Both the position numbers and the translations under genes were made by a program. Positions 13,174 to 23,997 of a stretch of 64,000 nt of DNA are shown in pieces. The stretch's first letter is position 1; each line of letters starts with the position of its first letter. This stretch comes from Pectinophora gossypiella (Eukaryota > Arthropoda > Insecta > Lepidoptera > Gelechiidae). The notes below the pieces were generated by a model that saw only the letters and a list, made by a program, of their open reading frames with translations, made no database searches and was not told the DNA's origin. The stretch lies in assembly GCF_024362695.1 (NCBI RefSeq), contig NW_026063247.1:558001-622000 (forward strand), given 5' to 3'.

Positions 13174-15670
13174 TTATATTATATATAGTTACAAACCCAC
13201 TGACTGACTGACTCACTCACTGACATAATTGTTCTCCCAGAAGGAGCGTCGGGGGGTGAAAATGAAGTATAGGGGGTGTGATCTGGACCTCCCGATGAGT
13301 ATGGGAAAACTTCCAGATCTTGGAAAACTGCTCCGCATCAGGGAGACACCCTACGGCCTGGCGAAACTATCGCACCTGGAATGATTCTTTCTTGGTCAAA
13401 TTCTATTGCGTATGAAAAAAAAATCAAAATGGCGGAAAAACAAGATGGCCGCCATACAAAACTTTATTTTTCCAGAAAATGTCTCGGGGGTAAAAATTAT
13501 GTACGGGGGTGTGATCGTGACCTCCCGGAGAGTATGGAAATATTTCCAGATTTTGGAAAACTGCTCCGCATCAGGAAGACACCCTACGGCCTGTCAAAAG
13601 TATCACACCTGGAACGATTACTTTTCCACGAGATCTATTTAAATCTTGGTCGAATCCAATCGCCGGCGAAAAAAAATCAAAATGCCGGAATAACAAGATG
13701 GCCGCCATACAAAATTTTCGTTTTTCACGTAAGTGCTTTGGGGGTAAAAACTATGTATAGGTTTGTGATCGGGACCTCCCGGTGAGTATGGGAAAACTTC
13801 CATATCTTGGAAAACTACTCCGCATCAGGGAGACACCCTACAGTCTGGCGCAACTATTATACCTGGATCAAGTTTTTTTTCGCAAAACCTATTTAAATCT
13901 TGGTCAAATTCAATCCCCGGGGACAAAAAAAACAAAATGGCGGAAAAACAAGATGGCCGCCATACAAAATTTTCTTTTTTCCACTAAAAGCTTCAGGGAT
14001 AAAAGTTATGTATGAGTGTTTGATCGGAACGTCTTGTTGAGTATGGAAATACTTTCAGATCTTGGAAAACTGCTCCGCATCAGGAAGACACCCTACGGTC
14101 TGGCGTAACTATCGCACCTGGAACGGTTCTTTTTTCACAGAACCTATTTAAATCTTGGTCAAATATAATCGCTGGTGAAAAAAAATCAAAATGGCGGAAA
14201 ATCAAGATGGCCGCCATACAAATTTTACGTTTTTCCTCAAAATGCCTCGGGAGTAAAAATAATGTATAGGGGTGTGATCAAAACGTCATGTCGAGTATGA
14301 AAATACGTCTGGGTTTCCGATGTCTGCTCTGCATCAGGGCGGCACTCTACGGCCTGGCGACACTAACGCATCTGGACCTTTTTTGTTTTCACAGAAACTA
14401 TTTAAATCTTCGTCAAATTTTATCGCCGGTGAAAAAAAAAACAAAATGGCGGAAAAACAAGATGGCTGCCATACATAATTTTGTTTTTCTAGAAAATTCC
14501 TCAAGGTCAAAAATTATGTATAGGGGTGTGATCGGAACGTCATCTTGGAAAACTGCTCCGCATCAGGGAGACACCCTACGGCCTGGCAAATCTATAGCAC
14601 ATGGAACGACTCTTTTTTCACAAAACCTATTTAAATCTTGGTCAAATTCTATTGTGGGTGAAAAAAATCCAAAATGGCCGAAAAACAAGATGGCCGCCAT
14701 ACAAAATTTTGTTTTTCCGGAAAATGTCTCAAAGGTAAAAATTGTGTATGGGAGTGTAATCGGAGTGTCTTGTTAAGTATGGAGACACTTCTCTATCTTC
14801 AAATCTGCTCCGCATCAGGGAGACACCCTACGGCGTGGCAAAACTATCGCACTTGGGACGATTATTTTTTCACAGAACCTATTTAAATTATGGTCAAATT
14901 CTATCGTGAGTGAAAAAAAATCAAAATGGCGGAAAAACAAGATGGCCGCCATACAAATTTTTCGTTTTTCCTGAAAATGCCTCTGGGATAAAAATTATGT
15001 TTGAGGGTTTTGATCGAAACATATTAAAGAGTATGGAAATACTTCTCGATCTTTGAAAACTGCTCCGCATCAGGCCGGCACCCTACGGCCTGGCGAAACT
15101 ATCGCATCTGGACCGTTTTTGTTTTCACGAAACCTATTTGATTCTTGGTCAAAATTTAACCCGGTGAAAAAAACAAAATGGCGGAAAAACAAGATGGCCG
15201 CCATACAAAATTTTGTTTTTCCAGAAAATGCCTCGGGGGAAAATAACTGTGTATAGGTTTGTAATTGGAACGTCTTGTAGAGTATGGAAATACTTCTCGA
15301 TCTTTGAAAGCTGCTCCGCATCAGGGCGGCACCCTACGGCCTGGCGAAACTATCGCATCTGGACCTTTTTTGTTTTCACAAAACCTATTTAAATCTTGAT
15401 CAAATCTATTCTCTGGTGGTAAAAAATCAAAATAGCGGAAAAACAAGATGGCCGCCATACAAAATGTTGTTTTTCCAGAAAATTCCTCAAGGTCAAAAAA
15501 TATGTATAGGGGTGTGATCGGAACGTCATCTTGGAAAACTGCTCCGCATCAGGGAGACACCCTACGGCCAGGCAAAACTATAGCACACCTAGAACTTTTT
15601 TGATTTCACGAGACCTATTTTAGTCTCGGTCAAATTCTATCGCGGTAAAAAAATGGCGGGAAAACAAGAC
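13174..15670 (+). repeat. Composite unit 11, tail truncated
   Basis: Head at about 13225, followed by about nine divergent monomers. At 15670 the tail stops after GGCGGGAAAACAAGAC and runs straight into TGACAGAGTTG of the next head; terminal hairpin and CTAG are lost. Confidence 0.75.
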
Positions 15671-17047
15671 TGACAGAGTTGTTCTCCCAGAAGGAGCATC
15701 GGGGGGTGAAAATGATGTATTGGGGGTGTGATCGAGATCTTCCGGTGAGTATGGGAAATTTTCCAGATCTTGGAAAACTGCTCCGCATCAGGGAGACACC
15801 CTACAGTCTGGCAAAACTATCGCACCTGGAACGATTCTTTTTTTACAAAACCTTCTTAAATCTTGGTCAAATTCTTTTTTTTCCATAATTTTTTGGTTTC
15901 ACGAAACCTATGTAAATCTTGGTCAATCACCGTTGAAAAAAAATCAAAATGGCGGAAAAACAAGATGGCCGCTATACAATATTTTCGTTTTTCCCGACAA
16001 TGCCTCGAAGGTAAAAATTATGTATAGGGATGTGATCGGATCGTCATGTTGAGTATTTCAATACTGTTTGATCTTGAAAAACTGCTTCGCATCAGGGAGA
16101 CACTCTACGGCCTGGCAAAACTATAATACCTGGAGCAATATTTTTTTCACGAAACCTATTTAAAGCTTGGTGAAATTTAGTTGCCGGTGAAAAAAAAATC
16201 AAAAATGGCGGAAAATCAAGATGGCCGCCATACAAATTTTTCGTTTTTCCTAAAAAACGTCTCGGGGGTAAAAATTATGTATGAGGAATGTAATCGAAAC
16301 ATCATGTTGAGTATGGAAATATGTCTGGGTTTTCGATAGCTGCTCCGCATCAGGGAAACACCCTACGGCCTGGCGAAACTATCGCACCTGGAACTTTTTT
16401 GTTTTCACGAAACCTATTTAAATCTATAATCTATTTTATTTTTATTTATTATTTAAGTGTGTAATTAATTAATGTAATATGGACCATCAAGTCTATTTAA
16501 ATCTTGGTAAAATTTTATCACCGGTGAAAAAAAACAAAATGGCGGAAAAACAAGATGGCCGCCATTCAAAATTTTGTTTTTTTCTAAAAATTTCTCAAGG
16601 TCAAAAAATATGTATAGTAGTGTGATCGGAACGTCATCTTGGAAAACTGCTCCGCATCAGGGAGACACCCTACGGCCTGGCAAAACTATAGAACCTAGAA
16701 CTTTTTTGATTTCACGAGACCTATTCGAGTCTTGGTCAAATTCAATCGCCGGCAAAAAAACAAGATGGCTGCCAGACAAATTTTTGTTTTTCCAGAAAAT
16801 GTCTTGGGTGTAAAAAATATGTATAGGGGTGTGATCGCAACGTCATCTTGGAAAACTGCTCCGCATCAGGGAGACACCCTACGAAAAATAAAACTATAGC
16901 ACCTAGAACTTTTTTGATTTCACGAGACCTATTTAAGTCTTGGTCAAATTCTATCGCAAAAAAAAAACAAGATGGCCGCCATACAATGTTTCGAACTAAC
17001 ACAGGACACGCGAGCAGCTTGCTGCGAGCGAACCACGCGACATCTAG
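15671..17047 (+). repeat. Composite unit 12
   Basis: Head at about 15675 and CTAG at 17044-17047. An AT-rich stretch of roughly 65 bp (about 16425-16490) that is not monomer sequence interrupts one monomer. Confidence 0.75.
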
Positions 17048-17059
17048 TTTATATTATAT
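17048..17059 (+). repeat. Composite unit 13, left remnant of spacer
   Basis: AT-rich spacer after the CTAG of unit 12. The last four bases, ATAT (17056-17059), are the left target-site duplication of the gypsy element; the spacer resumes at 25512. Confidence 0.85.
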
Positions 17060-17139
17060 TATTAGCCAAATCCCCACCTAAACAACAGGTAGCCTAACCG
17101 ATCTTATAAAAGTCGGAGCATACTACAAAACAGGCTCAC

Positions 17140-17781
17140 CGCTGCCAGCAGTTTCGGCACAGTAGCCACAACTGCCACCGCCCGGCGGCCTGCGTTCGCT
17201 GTGGCGAAAGCCACGCAGCGAAGGACTGCCAGCGACCCCGGGAGGTACCGGCCACGTGTTGCAACTGCGGAGGTGCACACCCAGCCAACAGCCCTTCTTG
17301 CCCTGTGAAGTCGCGCGAGTTGCGCAACACAAGGGCAGGCACCGCGCCCTTGACCAGTGCAAGAAGAGCTGCACCTGCGACCTCCATTGTGGACCCGAGC
17401 AGCGAACCGACAGCGAGGAGCTCGCTCATGGCCGCGGCGAACGGCCCGAATGGGCCCAAACCGCAGATGCAGAGGCGCGCCCGTAAAAGGGCAACCCCTG
17501 CTCCCACTGCTACCACCACCGCCGAGCCCATCGCCGTGGAACCCGTCCCTCCGCAACCCTCAACATCAGAGACAGCAGCCGCCGCCCCTCTTAAGGGGAA
17601 GAAGGCGAGGCCCCGAGCGGAGGCACCCCCAGCTCCCTCCAGCGAGAAGCTGGAAGTGCTGGAGCAGACCATACAGCTGCTCCACAACATCTTAGCCGCC
17701 ATCCGCTCTAGGACTGACCCAGTGCCCATCATCGTGGGAGGCCTGGCTTCACTGCTAGGCCAACTCACCGGTGGGCACTGA
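17140..17781 (+). pseudogene. LINE ORF1 (gag-like) C-terminal fragment with CCHC knuckles
   Basis: Open frame of 213 codons with no start, truncated at its 5' side by the insertion boundary. The N-terminal part holds the triple cysteine-histidine array of jockey/CR1-type ORF1 proteins: CQQFRHSSHNCHR, CVRCGESHAAKDC and CCNCGGAHPANSPSC, linked by RPREVPAT. An alanine/proline-rich region with basic stretches follows, then a short C-terminal helix. In intact LINEs this protein binds element RNA. ORF2 (endonuclease and RT) is absent downstream. Confidence 0.8.
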
Positions 17782-18201
17782 ACACCAACACCGGACTGGA
17801 CAGGGGCTGCCCACATCCACTACTCCCCGTCGAGTAGTTAGGATCGTGGCCACCCCCCGGGGGATGAGTTGACGCTCCCAGTGGCAGTGGAAGCAGTCCT
17901 CTCCCCCCTCCAGCCCAATCGACACCAGCTGCCCCAGCGACGGAGCAGCTACACACCGGACCTGACACCACCGCTAGCTGACGGGCGCTCACTGGGCCTC
18001 CCCCAACGGGGAACCACCCGGTGGGCTCGACCTCGCTAGCGGCACCACGGACTTGCATCACCATCGGGCTCACGGAGGGGCGTATTCGCCCGCCGTGTCC
18101 CAACCCCGTGCCACGCCCGTCTTTGCGGGCGGCGAGTGCGACCACATCAAGGGGGCATAGCCCCGAGGATGTCGGGCCATGACGAGAAGAAACCTGACGC
18201 C
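17140..18201 (+). mobile_element. LINE ORF1-only fragment inserted in 5' LTR
   Basis: GC-rich block absent from the 3' LTR, flanked by a 12-bp direct repeat AAACAGGCTCAC (17128-17139, 18202-18213). It begins inside a LINE ORF1 and ends about 420 bp after the ORF1 stop, with no ORF2 and no clear poly(A). The 3' part can form hairpins, for example CGCCCG/CGGGCG at 18114-18131. It resembles 'half-LINE' ORF1-only derivatives. No RNase-type tail was seen, so the insertion mechanism is uncertain. Confidence 0.75.
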
Positions 18202-18458
18202 AAACAGGCTCACTTATTGCCTGGTCGTCGTCGCGTGCGGAGCTCGGTTGGTTTACCTGTTGTTTCGTAAGTCTATTTATGTTTTGTTCGTTTCATATTT
18301 TTGTTATTCTAAATTTGTTAACTTCGTGAGTGTAATTTATTTTTGTGCAAGTGAACTGTCTCTGAATACCGTCCTTTTATTTTTTTAGTGTTAAGTATTA
18401 CAAATAAAAATCTTTGTTCCGGTTATTTTGATAAGTTTGTTTTTTTTTTAATAAAATT

Positions 18459-18493
18459 CCACTTCTGACGCTAAAATCAGAAGTGGGATAAAG
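18459..18493 (+). other. LTR/primer-binding-site junction with 10-bp inverted repeat
   Basis: The last bases of the LTR (CCACTTCTGA, 18459-18468) are the exact reverse complement of TCAGAAGTGG (18477-18486), which starts directly after the LTR where the primer-binding site should be. The loop is CGCTAAAA. The site does not begin with the TGG expected for pairing with a tRNA 3'-CCA end; a TGG occurs only 7 nt further in. Confidence 0.8.
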
Positions 18494-18557
18494 AACTATC
18501 AGCCCACTTGTTTACTTCTTTTTGAGACAGATCACTCCACTGTTTATCTGAGTAGAA

Positions 18558-19421
18558 ATGTCGGGTAGACCGTCACGCTCACGATTGCGTCATCGTTCTA
18601 AATCACGTGAAACACCACGTTATCGCACTAATACGCGAAGTAGGTCTCGGCACCGACGAAGTAGCTTGCGGCATGAATTGCGTGATAGGGATAGGTCACG
18701 TGATAGTGGTAGATCGCGGGGTCGTTCTCGTCACCGAAAAGAAGACTCTCCTCGCGACCGCTATCGCGAACACTGCCGTGAACGTAGGACTGCCACTCCG
18801 TCAATTAACGAGATGTTTTCTTCCTTGATGGCTAGAATTGATGCCATTGACAACAACAACCAACGGACCGGTAGCACTCCTGTTTGTTCGGTACCCGCCA
18901 TACAGAATAATTGCACTACTGATAGCTTACGTATGAGTAATAATACTGGTACACATACACCACCGATCGAATCGTCCAGTAGCTACCCACATAACGAGTG
19001 CAGTCGGGTTATTACGTGTACCGATGACTCCCCGTTGCCTCACAACTATAATTCACAAACGAATGTTCACGATTCTGCAAAGCTCTTGGCGGATGCTATT
19101 AAGTCATTGCAGCCTGTTAGATCACATACATATTTCATATCCAATTTTGACCCGTCAATACATAGTTTTGAACAATGGTGTGCAGAGGTAGACCGCGCAC
19201 GCGAAGCTAACGGCTGGAATGATCATGAGTGTCTGTCTCGAGTGGCTTCATGTTTGAAGGGAGATGCCAAGACTTGGTTACATGAGTGGACCACAAATGA
19301 CCGCACGTGGTCTAATTTTAAGCAGGATATTATGCCGTTGTGTCCCCAAAAATTAGATTATGCGAATATTCTATTTCAAACCATGAACACCACCTCGGAC
19401 AAGTATTTAACCTATGCATAA
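18558..19421 (+). pseudogene. gypsy A gag, N-terminal part (ends at premature TAA)
   Basis: Starts at an ATG 81 bp after the LTR. Residues 1-80 are strongly basic with Arg/Ser repeats (SRSRHRRSS), then a spacer, then a capsid-like region (FEQWCAEVDRAREANGWNDH, SRVASCLKGDAKTWLHEW) typical of Ty3/gypsy gag. A TAA at 19419-19421 interrupts the frame, which continues open in register afterwards. The break is therefore a point nonsense mutation inside gag and not the natural end. Confidence 0.88.
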
Positions 19422-20627
19422 TATGCTCGCCGAACCATGCTGCGATTAAAAATTATAAAAGGTTTGAGCGAAGAACTCATGATCTTGATTGTGATTCGTG
19501 GTATCACTGACCCGCAAATTCGTGCGGCTGCGACTAACGCTTCGCTAACTGCTGAAAATATCGTTTCGTTTTTATCTATCTACAACAAACCCGATCACAA
19601 ACAAGATTTACGTAACGTTCAAACTAAAAGACGTCTTCACCCTAACGGGGGTCACAATCAACGTTTTTCTGGTCCCGGTGATGTTAAGTGCTATTCCTGT
19701 GGGCAAAGAGGTCATTTGGGCCGTCATTGTCCTAAAAAGCCAAAAGACAATTCTAGTTCTAACAAATCCCTTACTACGGACACTACTAAACCTTCTTCTT
19801 CGTCTCAAGGTCCCGTAATTTGTACTTTTTGCAAAAAGTTAGGCCATTCGGAGAATTGTTGTTTTGCCAAGAACCGTTCGGAGTCAAGAAACCAGCGAAA
19901 CGTTAATTTGTGTACGGAACAAACTCTTACGGCTAATAATGACGTTGTCACGGCGGTCGTTGACGGTGTGCCTATGGATGCACTTATAGACAGTGGAGCC
20001 TTAAATATTTCGTTGATTTCTTCGGACGTTCTTAAGCATTTGACTTGCCAACCTAAATCGATGCACTGTGTACTGAAAGGTATTAGTAATAAGGAAATAG
20101 TTGCCTCCACATACGTCACCGTCACCATTGAGCTGAGTGACATTTCTATTGAGGCCGATCTTATTGTAGTCCCTTCCAAATGCATGAACACGTCGATCAT
20201 CATCGTTACAGACATTTTAAATCGAAAGGGGATCCTTTATATTAGAACGAAAGACCATCAATACCTGACACATTCCACTGAAGATTCCGCCACAGTAGTA
20301 AATGCAGTTGAACCTGAAAGTAAAATTGACATAATAACACCACTTCAGGGTGTGGATCGTGAAAAGCTAATGGACATAATATCGGAGTTTTCGGACTTTC
20401 TTATTTCGGGTACTGCTGTCACAACAGTAAAAACTGGCAGGATGGAAATAAAACTGACAAACCAAACACCCGTCGTATATCGCCCGTACAAATTATCTTA
20501 TGAAGAGAAACTTCGGGTTCGTAAAATAATAGCAGACCTACTAGACAAGGGAATTATCAGAGAATCTCAGTCCAAATACGCGAGTCCGATAATTCTTGTA
20601 AAAAAGAAAGATGGTTCTGACCGATTT
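19422..20627 (+). pseudogene. gypsy A gag C-terminus, protease and start of RT
   Basis: Same frame as the upstream gag part. It holds two zinc knuckles (CYSCGQRGHLGRHC near 19689 and CTFCKKLGHSENC near 19821), an aspartic protease site (ALIDSGA, about 19980), a linker and the RT N-terminus (KGIIRESQSKYASPIILVKK near 20550). A one-base gain in a T run at about 20624-20627 throws the frame off, and translation would stop at 20649-20651. Nucleocapsid, PR and RT share one frame, so the family appears to use a fused gag-pol. Confidence 0.9.
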
Positions 20628-21704
20628 ATGTGTGGACTTCAGGGCTCTTAACAGACTCACAGTTAGGGACCGCTACCCCCTCCCATTGATCGACGATCAG
20701 ATAGACCGGTTGGGTAACTACACCTACTTTTCGAGTCTCGACATGGCCACTGGGTTCCACCAAATACCCCTTAGTGAAGAATCCATTCCATTGACTGCTT
20801 TTGTTACCCCAGAGGGTCATTTTGAGTATTTAAAAATGCCCTGCGGACTGACTAATTCTCCAATAGTATACCAGCGCATAATTAATAACACATTGCGAAA
20901 GTTTATAGATCAAGGTCAGGTGTTGGTATACGTTGATGACGTACTCATCATGAGTTCAACTGTAGACGAGGGTATCGACCTCCTACGTCAAGTTCTTAAA
21001 ACGCTTACGGACTCTGGATTCTCAATCAATTTAAGAAAATGCTCGTTCCTCGGGACTGAAGTTGAATATCTTGGCCGCATTGTGAGTCAGGGCCAAGTGA
21101 GACCGAGCCCTCGTAAGGTGGATGCCCTCGTACATGCACCAATTCCAACCAACGTGAAGCAGGTTAGGCAACTGCTAGGTTTGGCGGGATACTTCCGACG
21201 TTATATAAAGAATTACGCCACTAAAACCGCATGCATTGCTCACCTAACAAGGAAGGACGTCACGTTCAACTGGGGTCCAGAGCAAGAAGCTGTTCGCCAA
21301 GATCTTATACAGCAATTGACGAGTGCACCCAAACTTACAATATTTGTTCCAAAACGTGTCACAGAACTACACACCGATGCGAGCAGTGCTGGGTATGGCG
21401 CCATTCTTCTCCAGACTCACGAAGATGGTAAGAAACATGTTATTTCATATTTTAGTAAGGTCACACAAGGAGCCGAGAAGAACTACCACAGTTACGAACT
21501 GGAGACGTTGGCTGTGGTCAAAGCCTTACAACACTTTCGCCACTACCTGGTAGGTCTGCACTTCAAGATCGTGACAGACTGCAACGCCCTAAAGGCCACT
21601 GAACGGAAAAAAGATCTTTTACCAAGAGTGGCGCATTGGTGGATTTACCTTCAAGACTTTGACTTTTCAATTGAATATAGAAAAGGCGTAATGATGCCTC
21701 ACGC
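20628..21704 (+). pseudogene. gypsy A reverse transcriptase and RNase H
   Basis: Continuation in the shifted frame. RT motifs follow in order: VDFRALNRLT, FSSLDMATGFHQIPL, TNSPIVYQRII, catalytic YVDDVLIMSS (about 20930) and a thumb/connection region. RNase H follows with HTDASSAGYGAIL (about 21370), YELETLAVVKALQHFRHYL and TDCNALK. The domain is cut at 21704, just before its normal end, by the LINE insertion with TSD TCACGC. Confidence 0.9.
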
Positions 21705-22092
21705 GTTTGTAGAACAAAAGAAATGTATTAGAGCCATGTGTGGTGTAGCACCAGATGAACCCTGTCGGCCTCTCTTTGCTAAATTAGGAATCCTGACGCT
21801 TCCTTCAATGTACATATATGAACTGGCTCTCTTTGCACACACACACAAAGATTTGTTTAAGACATCAGGGGAGATCCATGGGCTAAATCTTAGAAATCCA
21901 AATAAACTAAGACAGGAGTTTACTCCTAGAACTACAGTTTTTTATAAAAATTGTCATTCTATGTGTGTGAGAACATATAACGCCATTCCGTCCTATATTA
22001 AAGAGCTACCCCATCTAAAGTTTAGATCCCAACTCAAAAAGTGGTTAAAGGGGAAGCAGTTTTATAGCATAAGTGAGTTTTTCAGTTTATAA
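21705..22092 (+). pseudogene. LINE ORF2 C-terminal domain fragment
   Basis: Encodes the region after RT: QKKCIRAMCGVAPDEPCRPL, LGILTLPSMYIYELALF and YNAIPSYIKELPHLKFRSQL, typical of CR1/jockey ORF2 C-termini. It is by chance in frame with the upstream gypsy RNase H, so the copy reads as an artificial gypsy-LINE chimera ending at 22092. Confidence 0.88.
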
Positions 22093-22273
22093 ATAGGTTT
22101 TTTTTTTCCTTTTCTTTCTTTTTTTATATCTAGATAAGTGTTTTTGTAATATTTTTTAGTAGTTATTATTGTATGTCACAACATGACTAAATGTGCTGAG
22201 CGCTATAAGATTTACTTACATCGATATACTTACCACATTTATGACAATAAATTTCATTTCATTTCATTTCATT
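21705..22273 (+). mobile_element. CR1/jockey-like LINE 3' fragment inside gypsy A pol
   Basis: 569-bp insertion between two copies of TCACGC (21699-21704 and 22274-22279). It contains the last part of a LINE ORF2, a T-rich 3' UTR, AATAAA at about 22248 and a microsatellite tail (ATTTC)n in place of poly(A), as in CR1-group elements. It is 5'-truncated, as expected for target-primed reverse transcription. Confidence 0.88.
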
Positions 22274-23604
22274 TCACGCCGATTATCTTACCAGTCACAG
22301 TCAATCAAATCTCGAGACCCAAGACGTGGGCCCAAATAGCCCAGTCTGCAGATGAGGATACGCAAAATCTAATGCAACAGCTGCAGGAAGGGAATTTGGA
22401 TTCTACGAGGTACGTTGTTCGGAATGACTTATTATACTACCGCTACACGCCAGTGGGAGAGGAGCCTAGACTCCTTTGTTATATTCCAAAAGGGCACAGA
22501 CTGAGTGTACTGAGAGTGTTCCACGACGAGCATGAACACATCGACGCCGACAAAACTGCAGACCTCATCCTAAAGCATTTTTGGTTTCTGGGGCTTCACC
22601 AATTTGTCAGGAAGTATGTTGCGCATTGTGTGATCTGCATCTCCAAGAAGCGCGTACCCAGGTCCCCGCACCAAACCATCACATCGTGGGAAAAGCCGGA
22701 CACTCCTTTTGATACGGTTCACATGGACGCTCTCGGACCGCTCCCCTTATCTGAAGGCTACAAGTTTATCCTGGTCCTGGTAGACGCCTTCACCAAGTTC
22801 TGTCTGTTGTTCCCGATTTACCGGCAGGATGTTGGTGAGTTAAAACGTGTTACCACACAGGCCATTGCTCTCTTTGGAGTCCCCAAGCTCATGGTCACGG
22901 ATCGAGGACGCATGTTCGAATCGAACGAGTTTACTTCATGGATTAATGAGCTGGGCTGCAGTCTTCACTTCATTACACCAGAGATGCATCATGCCAATGG
23001 CCAAGCAGAGCGTTACATACGCACCATCCTCAACATGCTGCGGATAGAGGTGAGTCACAGAAATGCTTCGTGGTCTGAGACGTTATGGAAGATCCAACTG
23101 GTCTTAAACATAACCAAACAAAAGACCACACAAGCCTCTGCTCTAAATCTGATGATTGGCACTGACGCAAACACACCTATCGTCCGTGCGTTAGTTCGCG
23201 ACGTGGCGTTGTCCGAGTCCAGACCCAACCGTGAAGCACTACGAGAGGTGAGCCGCAGCCGCGCGAAGGAACTTATGAAGAAAAACCAAGAACAGCAAGA
23301 ATCCTACGCTAACAAAAATAGACGTGTTCCTCGAGAGTTTCAGGTAGATGACAAGGTCTTCGTCATCAAATACTCACAGTCTACGGGTAAACTTGACCCC
23401 GGGATGCGTGGGCCGTACAAGGTGATCAAGAGTCTTCCCAACGGCCGCTACGAACTAAAATTATTGGGTGGTGGATATGGCAAAACTACCCAGGCGGCCG
23501 CGCAATATATGGTGCCCTGGCGGGGAGAGTGGTGTCCGGAGACGTGTGCTGCGTTCTTCGACAGTAAGAACGTAGTTGGCGTTAGTCGCTTGACTTGGCG
23601 TTAG
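22274..23604 (+). pseudogene. gypsy A integrase
   Basis: Resumes pol after the LINE. The frame carrying integrase differs from the one leaving RNase H at the restored TSD, so at least one small indel lies near 22285-22310. An HHCC zinc-binding domain (VFHDEHEHI ... HCVICISKK, about 22517-22650) precedes the catalytic core: D in VHMDALGPL (about 22722), D in VTDRGR (about 22895), E in NGQAERYIRTIL (about 23000). A GPY-like C-terminal segment (MRGPYKVIKSLPNGRYELKL) follows near 23405. The frame closes at 23602-23604, but see the intron-like segment. Confidence 0.9.
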
Positions 23605-23997
23605 TCGCCTAAACTCGGCGTTAGTCGCCTAAACTTGGCGTTAGTCGCCCTGGCACTAGCCGATTAAACTTCGGCTCATAATGCCCTAGTGCTAGTTGTC
23701 TAAATTCTTAGCGTATGTCGCTCTGACATCAACTGATTCCTTATGTACAACGTGTTGTGTCGTCATGGTGTGCTCCAACATCAACACAACATAATACGAA
23801 GCATAGATTAAGATAGTCGGGACGCTGCCTACCTTTTTCTATGTCTGTTTGTTGTGTTTTCTCCTTATGCAATTTTATTTGTTTTGTGCGAATGGATGAT
23901 GTACGAAAGACTAACTTTAAATTTGGTGTGGAAGATATTAACAAGCATAGGTCGTAACTTTTACATAATGGAACTTACACATGTAATCTGTTTTCAG
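23564..23997 (+). other. Possible intron or insertion in gypsy A pol 3' end
   Basis: Begins with the donor-like GTAAGAAC directly after the FFD codons and ends with the acceptor-like CTGTTTTCAG. Removing it would leave the integrase frame open into the acidic tail starting at 23998. It contains a ~20-bp minisatellite and no long ORF. It could be a spliceosomal intron or an inserted repeat that happens to end in AG. Confidence 0.45.
23570..23652 (+). repeat. ~20-bp minisatellite (GGCGTTAGTCGCC core)
   Basis: About four tandem copies of a unit with core GGCGTTAGTCGC(C/T), a near-palindrome (GGCG/CGCC arms), with decayed copies continuing to about 23720. Confidence 0.8.

Larger units (their letters stand above)
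1..17059 (+). repeat. Composite satellite array, first block (~254-bp monomers)
   Basis: Tandem monomers recur about every 254 bp; the marker CTCCGCATCAGGGAGACACC returns at this spacing throughout. Each monomer has an oligo-A stretch, an ATGGCGG...CCGCCAT inverted repeat, a T-rich segment and the CTCCGCATCAGGG segment. Monomers are grouped into composite units. Each unit opens with an AT-rich spacer, a TGAC/TCAC microsatellite and the head TTCTCCCAGAAGGAG, and closes with a special last monomer, a GC-rich hairpin and CTAG. The array runs off the left edge of the window. A Tc1 element interrupts it at 10262-11898 and a gypsy element ends this block at 17060. Monomer frames shift from copy to copy, so it is not treated as coding. 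Confidence 0.95.
17060..18476 (+). repeat. 5' LTR of gypsy A (with insertion)
   Basis: Matches 24247-25511 except for a 1062-bp insertion at 17140-18201. A TATA box (CTTATAAAAG) lies at about 17103-17112 and AATAAAA at about 18403, consistent with U3 and R. The right end at 18476 is set by where similarity to the 3' LTR stops. Confidence 0.92.

Noticed and set aside
1..17059. Many 60-226 codon frames repeating LLRIRETPYGLAKL and similar peptides on both strands
   Set aside because: They follow the ~254-bp repeat, which is not a multiple of three; frames drift and stop from monomer to monomer and no family is recognised. Treated as satellite DNA, not genes.
1..17059. Regular repeat spacing as a possible CRISPR array
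   Set aside because: The whole unit repeats with no unique spacers, the period is 254 bp, and all context is eukaryotic.
17104..18145. Minus-strand frames of 126-226 codons opposite the LINE ORF1 fragment
   Set aside because: GC-rich antisense shadow; the plus frame has the CCHC motifs.
18179..18388. 69-codon frame at the end of the 5' LTR
   Set aside because: Lies across the insertion boundary and U3/R sequence and has no domain.
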